From Janthinobacterium violaceinigrum (lineage in GTDB: Bacteria > Pseudomonadota > Gammaproteobacteria > Burkholderiales > Burkholderiaceae_D), in contig NZ_WFLI01000010.1 of assembly GCF_009208555.1 (NCBI RefSeq), positions 1-64,000 on the forward strand: a stretch of DNA of 64,000 nucleotides. The letters run 5' to 3'. The position numbers were made by a program, and so were the translations under genes. Below, piece after piece: positions 45,959-57,888 of this stretch (position 1 is the first letter of the stretch; each line of letters opens with the position of its first letter). Under the pieces are notes generated by a model. It made no database searches, was not told the origin of the DNA, and was given only the letters and a program-made list of their open reading frames with translations.

Positions 45959-48313
45959 ATGACTAAACCAGCCCAGGCCAATCAAAATAGCTACACCCGT
46001 AAACCGGTCGAACGCCGGCCCCTGCCCAACCGGCTGGTGCGGCTGCTGTCCGAGGCGCGCTGGTTCGCGCTGGCCGCGTTTGCCCTGTATTTCGTGCTGA
46101 TACTGGCCAGCTTCCACAAGCTCGACCCGGGCTGGTCGCATGCCACGTCCGTCGACAAGGTCGCCAACCTGGGCGGCAAGCTGGGCGCGACCCTGTCCGA
46201 TCTGTTGCTGTATATCTTCGGCTTTTCCGCCTGGTGGTGGTGCGTCTGGCTGCTGCGCACGGTGTGGAATGGCTATCGCCGCCTGAGTAAGCGCTTCCTG
46301 CTGGAAGAGGAAGACGTGGAGCGCGAGCACCATGTCGAGATGCTGATCCGCATCGTCGGCTTTTCCATCATGCTGATCGGCAGCATGGGCCTCGAATACC
46401 TGCGCATGGCGAAAAGCCTGCACGTGCAGCTGCCGCGCGAGCCGGGCGGCGTGCTGGGCCAGCTAGTGGGCCACTCGGCCCACGTGGCCTTTGGTTTCAC
46501 GGGCGCCACTTTATTACTGTTGCTGCTGTTCGGCCTCGGTTTCAGCCTGTTCTTCCATGTGTCCTGGCTGCAAGTGGCCGAGCGCATCGGCGGTGCCATC
46601 GAAGACGCTTTCAACTGGTTCGTGCTGCGCTACCAGGACCGCGAAGACCGTCGCCAGGGCGAAGTGGCCGCCGTGCGCCGCGACGAAGTGGTGGTCATCG
46701 AACGGGCCAAGCACGTGGAAAAGCACGTGGCTGCGCCGCCCATGAAGATCGAGCCGCAGGTGGTGACCGTGGTGAAATCGGAACGCGTGGAAAAAGAGCG
46801 CCAGGCCCATCTGTTCGAAGGCCTGGGCGATGGCAAGCTGCCGCCCCTGTCGCTGCTGGACGAAGCGCCGCCCGTGGTGGAAACGGTGTCCGTGGAAACG
46901 CTGGAATTCACGAGCCGTCTGATCGAAAAGAAATTGTCGGACTTTGGCGTGGATGCCAAGGTAGTGGCCGCTTACCCCGGGCCCGTCGTCACGCGCTATG
47001 AAATCGAGCCGGCCACGGGCGTCAAGGGCAGCCAGATCGTGGGCCTGGCGCGCGACCTGGCCCGTTCGCTGTCGCTCACGTCCATCCGCGTGGTGGAAAC
47101 CATTCCCGGCAAGAATTACATGGCTTTGGAGTTGCCGAACAGCAAGCGCCAGATCGTGCGCCTGACGGAAATCCTCGGCTCCAAGGTCTACAACGATGGC
47201 GTGTCCAGCCTGACGATTGCGCTGGGCAAGGATATCGCGGGCAAGCCCGTCGTGGCCGACCTGGCCAAGATGCCCCACTTGCTGGTGGCCGGTACCACCG
47301 GTTCCGGCAAATCCGTGGGCATCAATGCGACGATCCTGTCGCTGCTGTACAAATCCGACCCGCTCGACGTGCGCCTGATCCTGATCGATCCGAAGATGCT
47401 GGAAATGTCCGTCTACGAAGGCATTCCCCATTTGCTGGCGCCCGTCGTGACGGACATGCGCCAGGCCGGCCATGCGCTGAACTGGGCCGTGAACGAGATG
47501 GAACGCCGCTACAAGCTGATGAGCAAGATGGGCGTGCGTAACCTGGCCGGCTACAACGCCAAGATTGCCGACGCGAAAAAGCGCGAAGAGCACATCCCGA
47601 ATCCGTTCAGCCTGACGCCGGATTCGCCGGAACCGCTGGAAAAACTGCCGACCATCGTCATCATCATCGACGAGCTGGCCGATCTGATGATGGTGGTGGG
47701 CAAAAAAGTCGAGGAATTGATCGCGCGTATCGCGCAAAAGGCGCGCGCCGCCGGCTTGCACTTGATTCTGGCCACTCAGCGCCCATCTGTAGATGTGATC
47801 ACGGGCTTGATCAAGGCGAACATTCCCACGCGTATCGCCTTCCAGGTGTCGTCCAAGATCGACTCGCGCACCATTCTCGACCAGATGGGCGCGGAAACCC
47901 TGCTGGGCATGGGCGACATGCTGTACATGCCGCCCGGCACCGGCTTGCCGATGCGCGTGCACGGCGCGTTTGTTTCCGATGAGGAAGTCCACCGCGTCGT
48001 CAGCCATTTGAAGCTGCAGGGCGAACCGAATTACATCGAGGGCATCCTCGAAGGCGGCACCCTGGAAGGCGACGGCGCCGAAGGCGGCGTGCCGGGCGAG
48101 GGCGGCGGCGAGGCCGATGCCCTGTACGACCAGGCCGTGGCGGTGGTGCTGAAAAACCGCCGCGCCTCGATTTCGCTGGTGCAGCGTCATTTGCGCATCG
48201 GCTACAACCGCGCCGCCCGCCTGCTTGAGCAGATGGAGCAGAGCGGGGTGGTATCAACCATGCAATCCAACGGCAACCGGGACATCCTGGTGCCGGCGGC
48301 CAGTGCGGAATAA
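45959..48313 (+). CDS. ftsK: DNA translocase FtsK
   Basis: 784 residues from ATG 45959. Four N-terminal membrane helices (about 35-55, 75-100, 140-160, 185-210) anchor it at the division septum. A moderate linker follows, then the RecA-like motor with Walker A GTTGSGKS (445-452) and Walker [14 protein letters not shown]. The C-terminal winged-helix gamma domain ([20 protein letters not shown]) binds KOPS and activates XerCD. It pumps chromosomes during division. The order ftsK-lolA-rarA-serS is typical of the class, although here rarA and serS are separated by an insert. Confidence 0.97.
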   Translation: MTKPAQANQNSYTRKPVERRPLPNRLVRLLSEARWFALAAFALYFVLILASFHKLDPGWSHATSVDKVANLGGKLGATLSDLLLYIFGFSAWWWCVWLLRTVWNGYRRLSKRFLLEEEDVEREHHVEMLIRIVGFSIMLIGSMGLEYLRMAKSLHVQLPREPGGVLGQLVGHSAHVAFGFTGATLLLLLLFGLGFSLFFHVSWLQVAERIGGAIEDAFNWFVLRYQDREDRRQGEVAAVRRDEVVVIERAKHVEKHVAAPPMKIEPQVVTVVKSERVEKERQAHLFEGLGDGKLPPLSLLDEAPPVVETVSVETLEFTSRLIEKKLSDFGVDAKVVAAYPGPVVTRYEIEPATGVKGSQIVGLARDLARSLSLTSIRVVETIPGKNYMALELPNSKRQIVRLTEILGSKVYNDGVSSLTIALGKDIAGKPVVADLAKMPHLLVAGTTGSGKSVGINATILSLLYKSDPLDVRLILIDPKMLEMSVYEGIPHLLAPVVTDMRQAGHALNWAVNEMERRYKLMSKMGVRNLAGYNAKIADAKKREEHIPNPFSLTPDSPEPLEKLPTIVIIIDELADLMMVVGKKVEELIARIAQKARAAGLHLILATQRPSVDVITGLIKANIPTRIAFQVSSKIDSRTILDQMGAETLLGMGDMLYMPPGTGLPMRVHGAFVSDEEVHRVVSHLKLQGEPNYIEGILEGGTLEGDGAEGGVPGEGGGEADALYDQAVAVVLKNRRASISLVQRHLRIGYNRAARLLEQMEQSGVVSTMQSNGNRDILVPAASAE

Positions 48314-48332
48314 GACAAGAAGGATAGAAAGA

Positions 48333-48989
48333 ATGCAGAACACGACTTTCGCAGCAAAAATGATGATCGGTGCGGCCAGTGTCGCCTGCAGCCTGCTGTT
48401 CGCGGCCAGCGCCTCGGCCAGCGCCCTCGAGCAATTCAAGAGCTTTGCCGCCGGCACCAAGTCGGCCAAGGGCGAGTTCGTGCAGCGCCAGGTCAAGAAG
48501 GCGGACGCCAGCGGCAAGGCGAAAGTGTCGACGCCAGCCAGCGGCACCTTCGAGTTTGCCCGCCCAGGCAAGTTCATCTGGACTTATCTGAAGCCGTACG
48601 AGCAGCTGCTGCAAGCGGACGGCGACAAGCTGTATATCTACGACAAGGACTTGAGCCAGGTGACGGTCAAGAAACTGGGCGACGCGCTCGGTTCTTCGCC
48701 CGCTGCCATCCTGTTTGGCAGCAACGACCTGGAAAAGAATTTCACCCTGGCGGAAGCGGGTACGCGCGACGGCCTGGAATGGCTGAAAGCCACGCCGAAA
48801 GCCAAGGATACGACGTTCGACGAAATCACCATCGGCCTGCGCAACGGCGTGCCCGAAGCGATGGAATTGCGCGACTCGTTCGGTCAGACGTCGGTGCTGG
48901 CGTTCAAGAACTTCCAGAAAAATCCGGCCTTATCCGCCGATCACTTTAAATTTGTCATGCCCAAGGGCGCGGATGTGATTAATAATTAA
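48333..48989 (+). CDS. lolA: Outer-membrane lipoprotein carrier protein
   Basis: 218 residues from ATG 48333 with AAGGAT upstream. Signal peptide 1-30 (ASASA), then the LolA fold: [37 protein letters not shown] and the end [13 protein letters not shown]. It carries lipoproteins across the periplasm from LolCDE to LolB. It lies 19 bases after ftsK in the same direction. Confidence 0.95.
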   Translation: MQNTTFAAKMMIGAASVACSLLFAASASASALEQFKSFAAGTKSAKGEFVQRQVKKADASGKAKVSTPASGTFEFARPGKFIWTYLKPYEQLLQADGDKLYIYDKDLSQVTVKKLGDALGSSPAAILFGSNDLEKNFTLAEAGTRDGLEWLKATPKAKDTTFDEITIGLRNGVPEAMELRDSFGQTSVLAFKNFQKNPALSADHFKFVMPKGADVINN

Positions 48990-49058
48990 TTTTTCGCAGA
49001 CTGTCATTGACCGGCCTCGCACCATGCGGGGCCTTTGCATTCTTACCCGGTAAATATT

Positions 49059-50366
<1,308 letters not shown>

Positions 50367-50369
50367 GGC

Positions 50370-51110
50370 TTACAGGCCCAGCAAAGTAAAACCGTCATCC
50401 TGCGGCGCGTAGCCCACCAGCTGGCGCGTCGCCGCAATCGACAGCCGCTTGTAGCGGTTGTCCGACACGCCATGCACGACGTGGTAGCCGGGCGGCACGT
50501 CAGCGCTGATGCAACGGGCCAGCAACTGCACCACGTCGCGTTCGCTGATGAAGGCGGCGATGTCGCGTGCGCTGTGCTGTTGACCATGCTCAAACCGCGC
50601 CACGTTGGCGATGCGCACGGCAATCGCCGTCATGCCATGCTGGTGCGCGAACGCGGAGGCCACGCCTTCGCCGAAGGCCTTGCTGGCGCCATACATATTG
50701 GCGGGCCGGGCCGGCATGTGCTCGTGCACCTGCACATCGAGCGGATAGCCTTCGATGGCTTGCGCACTGCTGGCAAACACCACTCTTTTCACGCCTTGCG
50801 CCTGTGCCGCGCGGAAGATGTTGTGCGTGCCGATGATGTTCGGCTGCAGCAGCTGCGTGTCGAAGTCGGCGCTGGCATGGGGCACGCCGGCCAGGTGCAG
50901 CACCACGTCGATATCGGCGCAGGCGGCCAGGCAGGCGGCGTAGTCGCCCACGTCGAGCGGAATGGACGGGCAGGGCGCTGGCGCCAGCCCGTCAGTGTGC
51001 AGGTCGGCCAGGCGCAGGGAGAATTCCCCGTGCCGGCGCTTCCAGAAAACGGTGCCGATGACGCCGGCGGCGCCCGTGACGAGGACGCGCAGTGGTGATG
51101 CTTGAGTCAT
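50370..51110 (-). CDS. NAD-dependent epimerase/dehydratase (uronate dehydrogenase-like)
   Basis: 246 residues of the short-chain dehydrogenase type: the nucleotide motif TGAAGVIG (12-19), LDVGDYAAC, HLAGVPHASADFDTQLLQPN and the catalytic YGASK. The size and the segment LLQPNIIGTHNIFRAA resemble uronate dehydrogenases and related small sugar epimerases, but the substrate is unproven. It overlaps the DUF2917 gene by 4 bases and converges with rarA only 3 bases away. Confidence 0.85.
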   Translation of the reverse strand: MTQASPLRVLVTGAAGVIGTVFWKRRHGEFSLRLADLHTDGLAPAPCPSIPLDVGDYAACLAACADIDVVLHLAGVPHASADFDTQLLQPNIIGTHNIFRAAQAQGVKRVVFASSAQAIEGYPLDVQVHEHMPARPANMYGASKAFGEGVASAFAHQHGMTAIAVRIANVARFEHGQQHSARDIAAFISERDVVQLLARCISADVPPGYHVVHGVSDNRYKRLSIAATRQLVGYAPQDDGFTLLGL

Positions 51111-51397
51111 GTATTCCTAATATGCAAGGTGTGAGGCAGTGCCAGGTTCAGCCAGCGCAGCAGGGCGGGACGCGGTGCGGCCGTGCCATGGACGCGGATG
51201 TGTCCGCTACCCACGGCTTCGACCAGCACCAGGCCGTCATTCGGGATCGTGTAGCGCTCGCCGCTGCGCAGCACGCAATCCTCGAACTGGGCGTAGGCCG
51301 TGATCCACGCCGTGCCGGACAGGCATTCGATCACCTTCGCATGCGCTTTTTCCAGGCGCAAGGGCCGTTCGCTGCGTAATTCATGGTCGGTATGCAT
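51107..51397 (-). CDS. DUF2917 domain protein
   Basis: 96 residues from the ATG at 51395-51397 (in-frame upstream ATG at 51449-51451 is less likely). It fits DUF2917 (RLEKAHAKVIECLSGTAWIT, then DCVLRSGERYTIPNDGLVLVEAVG), a small cupin-like fold family of unknown function that is common in Burkholderiales. The stop overlaps the epimerase start by 4 bases, so the two genes are co-translated. It is divergent from a MocR regulator across about 175 bases. Confidence 0.85.
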   Translation of the reverse strand: MHTDHELRSERPLRLEKAHAKVIECLSGTAWITAYAQFEDCVLRSGERYTIPNDGLVLVEAVGSGHIRVHGTAAPRPALLRWLNLALPHTLHIRNT

Positions 51398-51571
51398 GGC
51401 ATCGCTCCTGTTGTGCTGACAGGAACAGCTTAGGCCCTTGCTGCCAACCATGACAGATGCAGGAAAACGAAATTGTGATGAATACAGTGCACTTCATCGT
51501 ACACTGTGCTTGTCAAAAAACTCGGTAACTGTATCTGTGCGGGCCACGCGCGGCAGCCGCATACTGAAGGG

Positions 51572-52999
51572 ATGAACATGAGTACGCACACGAATCTGTA
51601 CGAGCATCTGGCCAACGAGCTGGGCGCCCTGATCGACGCGCGCGTATTCGCGCCCGGCGACCGCCTGCCGTCGATCCGCCACCTGGCGCAGCAAAAGCGC
51701 ATCTCCATCAGTACCGTGATGCAAGCCTTGCGCCTGATGGAAGACCGGGGGCAGGTCGATGCGCGGCCCCAGTCCGGCTATTTCGTGCGCCACCGGGCGC
51801 CGCGCCGGCCCTGCAGCGCGGACGCCCAGCACTTGAAGGAGCCGGCCTTTGTCGGCATCAACAACCTCTTGATGCGCGTGCTGAAGGAGAACGAGACGCG
51901 CGACGTGGTGCAGCTGGGCACGGCCTGGCCGCCCGACGAGATTCTGCCCATCAAACGCATGCAGCGCACCATCAGCGCCGTGGCGCGGCGCGATCCCGTC
52001 CTGCTCAGCAAGGTCAGCTGCTATGACATCAGCGAAGGCAATTTCCTGCGCCAGGTCACGCGTCGCGCGCTGGACTGGGGCAAGCTGGACCCGCAAGAAA
52101 TCGTCGTGACGAATTCCTGCACGGAAGCGATCAGCCTGTGCCTGCGCGCCGTGGCCAAGCCGGGCGACACCATCGCCATCGAGTCGGCCACGTATTTCGT
52201 GCTGCTGCAGATGATCGAAAGCCTGGGCATGAAGGCGCTGGAAATTCCCACCGACCCGAAGACGGGACCGTCGCTCGACGCGCTGGAGCTGGCCCTGCGC
52301 GCCGGCCTCGTGCAAGCGTGTCTGTTCGTGCCGAACGCGAACAATCCGCTCGGTTGCGTCATGCCGGAAGCAAACAAGAAGCGGCTGGCGGGCCTGCTGT
52401 CGGAATTCAATATTCCGTTGGTGGAAGACGACGTGTATGGCGACCTGTGCTTTGCACCGCAGCGTCCGTGGCCCGTGAAAGCCTACGACACGAGCGGCAA
52501 CGTCTTATTGTGCTCCTCGTTTTCCAAGGCCATCACGCCCGCGTCGCGCGTGGGCTACGTGCTGGCCGGGCGTTTCGCCCAGGAAGTGGCCCTGCTCAAG
52601 ACCGTGTCGAGCGGTGCCACCAGCCATTTCTTCCAGGCCGTGCTGGCCGACTTTTTGGAAGGCAGCAGCTACGACCAGCAATTGCGCAAGATGCGGCGCA
52701 CGCTGGTGCAGCGCATCGCGCGCATGTCCGACGCCGTGGCGGCGCACTTTCCGGCGGACTGCATGCTGTCCGAGCCGCAGGGCGGTTTTGTGCTGTGGGT
52801 ACAGATGCCGCCGCAAGTCGATGCGCTGGCCCTGCACGGCCAGGCCATCGCGGAAGGCGTGGCGTATATGCCGGGCCAGTTGTTCTCGGCTTCGGGCAAG
52901 TTCGGCAATTATCTGCGCCTCAATTGCGGCAATGCGTGGACGCCGCGCATCGAGCAGGCTATCGGCCGTCTGGGGCGTCTGGTCAAGGACGCCTTGTAA
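51572..52999 (+). CDS. MocR-type PLP-dependent transcriptional regulator
   Basis: 475 residues from ATG 51572 with GAAGGG before it. N-terminal GntR-type winged helix (about 1-75, APGDRLPSIRHLAQQKRISI and MQALRLMEDRGQVDARPQSG), then an aminotransferase-fold domain with PLP Lys319 (SSFSKAITPASRVGY). It should bind PLP and a small ligand and act on the divergent DUF2917-epimerase pair; that link is inference. It is a paralogue of the MocR gene at 18.4 kb. Confidence 0.92.
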   Translation: MNMSTHTNLYEHLANELGALIDARVFAPGDRLPSIRHLAQQKRISISTVMQALRLMEDRGQVDARPQSGYFVRHRAPRRPCSADAQHLKEPAFVGINNLLMRVLKENETRDVVQLGTAWPPDEILPIKRMQRTISAVARRDPVLLSKVSCYDISEGNFLRQVTRRALDWGKLDPQEIVVTNSCTEAISLCLRAVAKPGDTIAIESATYFVLLQMIESLGMKALEIPTDPKTGPSLDALELALRAGLVQACLFVPNANNPLGCVMPEANKKRLAGLLSEFNIPLVEDDVYGDLCFAPQRPWPVKAYDTSGNVLLCSSFSKAITPASRVGYVLAGRFAQEVALLKTVSSGATSHFFQAVLADFLEGSSYDQQLRKMRRTLVQRIARMSDAVAAHFPADCMLSEPQGGFVLWVQMPPQVDALALHGQAIAEGVAYMPGQLFSASGKFGNYLRLNCGNAWTPRIEQAIGRLGRLVKDAL

Positions 53000-53148
53000 C
53001 TGTTCCCCGCGCTTCAGTCCCCGTTTTTCACCGTTCGCTCCCTGTTTTTCGCCGCTGGTCGCAAGCCGGTGGCGTCTTGCCTACGCGTTGGCTAAAGTAC
53101 CACCATACCAAGCGCAGTCAAATAAACAAACCAACCAGGAGTTACATC

Positions 53149-53352
53149 ATGAACGCACTGAAAAACATGGAAATCGCCTTTATCGCCGCCGCCGTCATCG
53201 CGATCGGCACCAGCTTCGCCACCGCCGGCGCGAATACGGTCGAGGTGAGCGCCAGCAGCACCGTGATCGCCCAGGCTGCCGACAGCAAGATGCCGGTCGT
53301 TACCGTCAGCGCCCGCCGCCTGACGGCTGCCGAAAAAGCGGCCTTTATCTGA
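53149..53352 (+). CDS. Small exported-type hypothetical protein
   Basis: 67 residues from ATG 53149 with CAGGAG upstream, in a frame that is open far back into the MocR gene as a shadow, so the real gene is easily missed. Residues 1-27 look like a signal peptide or membrane anchor (MNALKNMEIAFIAAAVIAIG, then ATAGA). The mature part ends with MPVVTVSARRLTAAEKAAF, a type of tail I have seen in small exported proteins of Massilia-like bacteria. The function is unknown. It stands alone between MocR and serS. Confidence 0.7.
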   Translation: MNALKNMEIAFIAAAVIAIGTSFATAGANTVEVSASSTVIAQAADSKMPVVTVSARRLTAAEKAAFI

Positions 53353-53442
53353 GCGCCAGCCTGAGCATCGGATGTAAAGCGGGCGCGGGTGCCCAGCCAG
53401 GCTGCCATGACGATGGCGGGCCGTGTGCAAAACTCATAATGA

Positions 53443-54789
<1,347 letters not shown>

Positions 54790-54853
54790 AAGCTTCAGGC
54801 AGCCCGGTGAATGGAAGGCGCAAAATAGTCCTTCCATTTTCTCAAGCGGCTGC

Positions 54854-54859
54854 TATAAT
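54854..54859 (+). promoter_or_regulatory. -10 box of the first tRNA-Ser
   Basis: Perfect TATAAT 42 bases before the tRNA, with ttccat 16 bases further upstream as a weak -35. Confidence 0.6.
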
Positions 54860-54900
54860 CTTGCCTTCCCGCAGCAATGCAGGAAAAGACCGCAGCAAAT

Positions 54901-54992
<92 letters not shown>

Positions 54993-54998
54993 ACAAAT

Positions 54999-55029
54999 AA
55001 AAAAAGCTCCCGCAAGGGAGCTTTTTTTA
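54999..55029 (+). terminator. Terminator of the first tRNA-Ser
   Basis: Stem agctccc/gggagct with loop gcaa, A run before and T run after; the same hairpin is after the second copy. Confidence 0.9.
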
Positions 55030-55101
55030 TTTGTGGCGGCGAAGAGGAGCAAGGCGCCTGCGCGCCTTGCGCGTGGGATTCGAAGACGAGCGCGTATTCG
55101 C

Positions 55102-55209
55102 GCGAGGCTCCCCGAATCGTCAAATTGGTTTTCACGCATGCACCAAGGCGGCGCCTGCAAAGACGAGCCGCTCCTTGGGCGAGGCTCTCCGAATCGCCCA
55201 ATTGGTTTT
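55102..55209. repeat. Degenerate direct repeat between the tRNA-Ser genes
   Basis: Two 31-base copies (55102-55132 and 55179-55209) starting gcgaggctc and ending aattggtttt, 77 bases apart, match at 28 of 31 positions; a gacgag word precedes each copy by the same distance. Confidence 0.7.
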
Positions 55210-55337
55210 TTGCTTGGGCTAGCCGCCCGCAGTTGCAAATCGCCAATAAAACCCCTACCCAACTGAACAATCCCCATGCTAAAATAGCGCCTCGTTCAAA
55301 CAGGCACGCCAGTTTGAATGAATAGACCGCAGTAAAC

Positions 55338-55429
<92 letters not shown>

Positions 55430-55440
55430 ATACATAAAAA

Positions 55441-55465
55441 AAGCTCCCGCAAGGGAGCTTTTTTT
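55441..55465 (+). terminator. Terminator of the second tRNA-Ser
   Basis: Stem agctccc/gggagct with loop gcaa and T run to 55465; a copy of the hairpin at 54999-55029. Confidence 0.9.
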
Positions 55466-55589
55466 ATGCCCACAACAGATGCCAGCCACCAGCGCATCAA
55501 GTCCAGGTAGAAAAACCGCCCAAAGCGCGCAGCGCAAGGCGATTTTTCCTCCATTCAGGGTTGAAAAGCCAGCCGCCCACTACCGCAAG

Positions 55590-56210
55590 CTAGTGCACGA
55601 GCCTCGCCACCGCAAACGCCACGCCCGCCATGGCAATGATCGTTCCCACACACGACAGGATGACAGCCGACTTCGCCTCAGCCACATCGGACCTGGTCGC
55701 ATAATTGGAGCGCACCACAGCGAGGTCCAGTTTCAAGCCACTGACATCCGTCTTGAGAACGCCGACATCCGTTTTCACGTCAGCAACATCCACCTTGAGA
55801 CCAGCCACATCCACCTTGATGTCAGCCACATCGGCGTTTATATCCTTAACGTCCAGTTTTACACTGGCCATGTCTTTTGCCAGTGCGTTGACTTGCTCGT
55901 CCATGGCGTCATCCTCCGTGCTTGTCACTGAATGCTCCTCGCTTTTTTCACCGCTGTCAAACAGTGTCCCGAGGGTATCGCGCATGGCTTTGCTATTGCT
56001 TGCCAAGCGTTGCGCCAGCGCCATCACGTGCTGCAAGTCGGCGATTTCTTCGCCCTGTAGCTGGTCTGTGGCAGTCTGCAATTCGACGGTGATCTGTTCG
56101 CTGAGACTGGCTGCGACCTGCAGCCACGCATTGATCTTGCGCTGGCGTGACTGTTGCGTCAGCGCGCCATGCCGCGACCGCGTATCGCTCAGCTTGTGCA
56201 TGCTGTTCAT
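55590..56210 (-). CDS. Membrane-anchored coiled-coil protein
   Basis: 206 residues. After a helical N-terminal half (about 1-105) comes a run of eight heptads of the form D-V-x-x-h-K-x (about 114-169, for example DVADIKV and DVGVLKT), which should form a long coiled coil. A C-terminal membrane helix (about 184-204, VILSCVGTIIAMAGVAFAVA) follows SDVAEAK. The end recalls DUF1640/CCDC90-like proteins, but the family is not certain. The 21-base DNA periodicity of the heptads is visible. Divergent from hisC. The function is unknown; a tethered scaffold or a phage-tail-fibre-like spacer are options. Confidence 0.75.
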   Translation of the reverse strand: MNSMHKLSDTRSRHGALTQQSRQRKINAWLQVAASLSEQITVELQTATDQLQGEEIADLQHVMALAQRLASNSKAMRDTLGTLFDSGEKSEEHSVTSTEDDAMDEQVNALAKDMASVKLDVKDINADVADIKVDVAGLKVDVADVKTDVGVLKTDVSGLKLDLAVVRSNYATRSDVAEAKSAVILSCVGTIIAMAGVAFAVARLVH

Positions 56211-56337
56211 GCCACGTCCTCTTCAGTCTGGGGCCGATGCCGATGCTGTCCACGCTACCCCTTGCCGATGGCGCCCGCCTTGACCCTCCTCAGCCTATGG
56301 TAATCTACCCGATCCCCCCATCCCGCGAACCCAAGCA

Positions 56338-57393
56338 ATGAGCCGATTCTGGAGCACCATCGTCAGCGAGCTGACCCCCTACGTCCCCGGCGAGCAGCCG
56401 AAGCTGCCCGACCTGGTCAAACTCAACACCAACGAAAATCCCTACGGCCCGTCGCCGCACGTGCTGGCAGCGCTGCGCGAAGCTGCCAACGACAGCCTGC
56501 GCCTGTACCCGGATCCCACGGCGAGCGAACTGAAGCAAACCCTGGCCGACTACCATGGCCTGAACAGCGCGCAAGTGTTCGTCGGCAATGGTTCCGACGA
56601 AGTGCTGGCGCTGGCTTTCATGGCCCTGCTCAAGCACGATGCGCCGCTGCTGTTCCCCGACATCAGCTACAGCTTCTATCCCGTGTATTGCAAGCTGTAT
56701 GGCATCGATTACCGCACGGTAGCACTCGACGAGTCCATGCGCATCCGTCCGCAAGACTACCAGGGGCCATGCGGCGCCATCATCTTCCCCAATCCCAATG
56801 CGCCCACGGGCGTGGACTTGCCGCTGGCCGGCGTGGAAACCCTGTTGCGCGAGCATCTCGACGCCGTGGTGGTGGTCGATGAAGCGTATGTGGATTTCGG
56901 CGGCGACAGTGCCGTGGCCCTGGTCGACCGTTATCCGAACCTGCTGGTGGTGCAGACGTTCTCGAAATCGCGCTCGTTGGCCGGTTTGCGCGTGGGGTCC
57001 GCCTTCGGGCATCCGGACTTGATCGAGGCGCTGGAACGGGTGAAGAACAGTTTCAACTCGTATCCGCTGGACCGGCTGGCCCTGGCCGGCGCCGTCGCCT
57101 CGCTGCGCGACGAAGCGTATTTCCAGCAGACGCGCCAGGCCGTCATCGCCAGCCGCGAACAGCTGACGGCGGACCTGGCGGCGCTGGGCTTCGAGGTGCT
57201 GCCATCGGTGGCCAACTTCGTGTTTGCCCATCACCCGCAGCATGGCGCGGCGCAGCTGGCGGCCGGCTTGCGCGCCCGTTCCGTGATCGTGCGCCATTTC
57301 AATGCGCCGCGCATCAGCCAATATTTGCGCATCAGCATCGGCAACGTGGGCGAATGCGCGGCCCTGCTGGCGGCGCTTCGCGATCTGGTGTAA
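56338..57393 (+). CDS. hisC: Histidinol-phosphate aminotransferase
   Basis: 351 residues, a class I/II aminotransferase of the HisC type: [50 protein letters not shown] and PLP-binding Lys210 ([15 protein letters not shown]). It converts imidazole acetol phosphate and glutamate to histidinol phosphate in histidine synthesis. It is not in a his operon here; many Burkholderiales carry a second hisC elsewhere, so this may be the dispersed copy. Alone on its strand. Confidence 0.93.
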   Translation: MSRFWSTIVSELTPYVPGEQPKLPDLVKLNTNENPYGPSPHVLAALREAANDSLRLYPDPTASELKQTLADYHGLNSAQVFVGNGSDEVLALAFMALLKHDAPLLFPDISYSFYPVYCKLYGIDYRTVALDESMRIRPQDYQGPCGAIIFPNPNAPTGVDLPLAGVETLLREHLDAVVVVDEAYVDFGGDSAVALVDRYPNLLVVQTFSKSRSLAGLRVGSAFGHPDLIEALERVKNSFNSYPLDRLALAGAVASLRDEAYFQQTRQAVIASREQLTADLAALGFEVLPSVANFVFAHHPQHGAAQLAAGLRARSVIVRHFNAPRISQYLRISIGNVGECAALLAALRDLV

Positions 57394-57408
57394 TTCCTCC
57401 CTCCCATC

Positions 57409-57429
57409 CGCCGCCGTGCATGGCGGCGG
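57409..57429. repeat. Hairpin after hisC
   Basis: Stem ccgccgcc/ggcggcgg with loop gtgca-t, 15 bases after the hisC stop, without a T run; possible weak terminator. Confidence 0.45.
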
Positions 57430-57488
57430 TGACGTCCAGCCCCTTCCTGCTTGTCAAAAAGAATAGATATTGCAGTCATGCGTGATAT

Positions 57489-57522
57489 TATATCGTTGAT
57501 CGATATAGCGATTCACGCTATA
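57489..57522. promoter_or_regulatory. Two overlapping operator palindromes before padR
   Basis: TATATCG-N5-CGATATA (57489-57507) and TATAGCG-N5-CGCTATA (57504-57522), both with perfect 7-base arms and a 5-base centre, share four bases. They lie 26-59 bases before the padR start, where its promoter is expected, and fit autoregulation by a dimeric winged-helix protein. Confidence 0.75.
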
Positions 57523-57547
57523 CCGATGTCCGTACTATGGGAGAAAA

Positions 57548-57877
57548 ATGGATGCGTCGATAGAAAAGCTGCTGCCCTTGTCGGAAGCCACGTACTACAT
57601 CCTGCTGGCCTTGCGCGAGCCGGCGCATGGCTACGCCATCATGCAGCAGGTCGAAGCTATCAGCGAAGGGGCCGTCAAGATCGGCCCGGGCACCCTGTAC
57701 GGGGCATTTGCCAACCTGGAAAAGCAGGGACTGATCGAGATGGTGCGGGAAGCCGAGCGGCGCAAGATCTACACCATGACGGACCTCGGGCGCCATGTGC
57801 TGCTGGCGCAATTGCGGCGCTTGCGCGTGATGGTGCGCGTGGGTGAGGCGGATGCGCCATTCTTATCAACATACTGA
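57548..57877 (+). CDS. PadR family transcriptional regulator
   Basis: 109 residues from ATG 57548 with GGGAG upstream. A PadR winged-helix protein: LPLSEATYYILLALREPAHG, YAIMQQVEAISEGAVKIGPG, YGAFANLEKQGLIEMV and RKIYTMTDLGRHVL. It is of the short subgroup (about 110 residues) that usually sits before a DUF2812 membrane protein. The next gene, 11 bases on, is exactly that. Two palindromes upstream are its likely binding sites. The inducing signal is unknown. Confidence 0.93.
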   Translation: MDASIEKLLPLSEATYYILLALREPAHGYAIMQQVEAISEGAVKIGPGTLYGAFANLEKQGLIEMVREAERRKIYTMTDLGRHVLLAQLRRLRVMVRVGEADAPFLSTY

Positions 57878-57888
57878 GGTGAAACAGG

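Noticed and set aside
52138..53352. 404-residue rightward frame
   Set aside because: Most of it is an out-of-frame shadow of the MocR gene; only the last 67 codons from 53149 have a start site and signal-like sequence.
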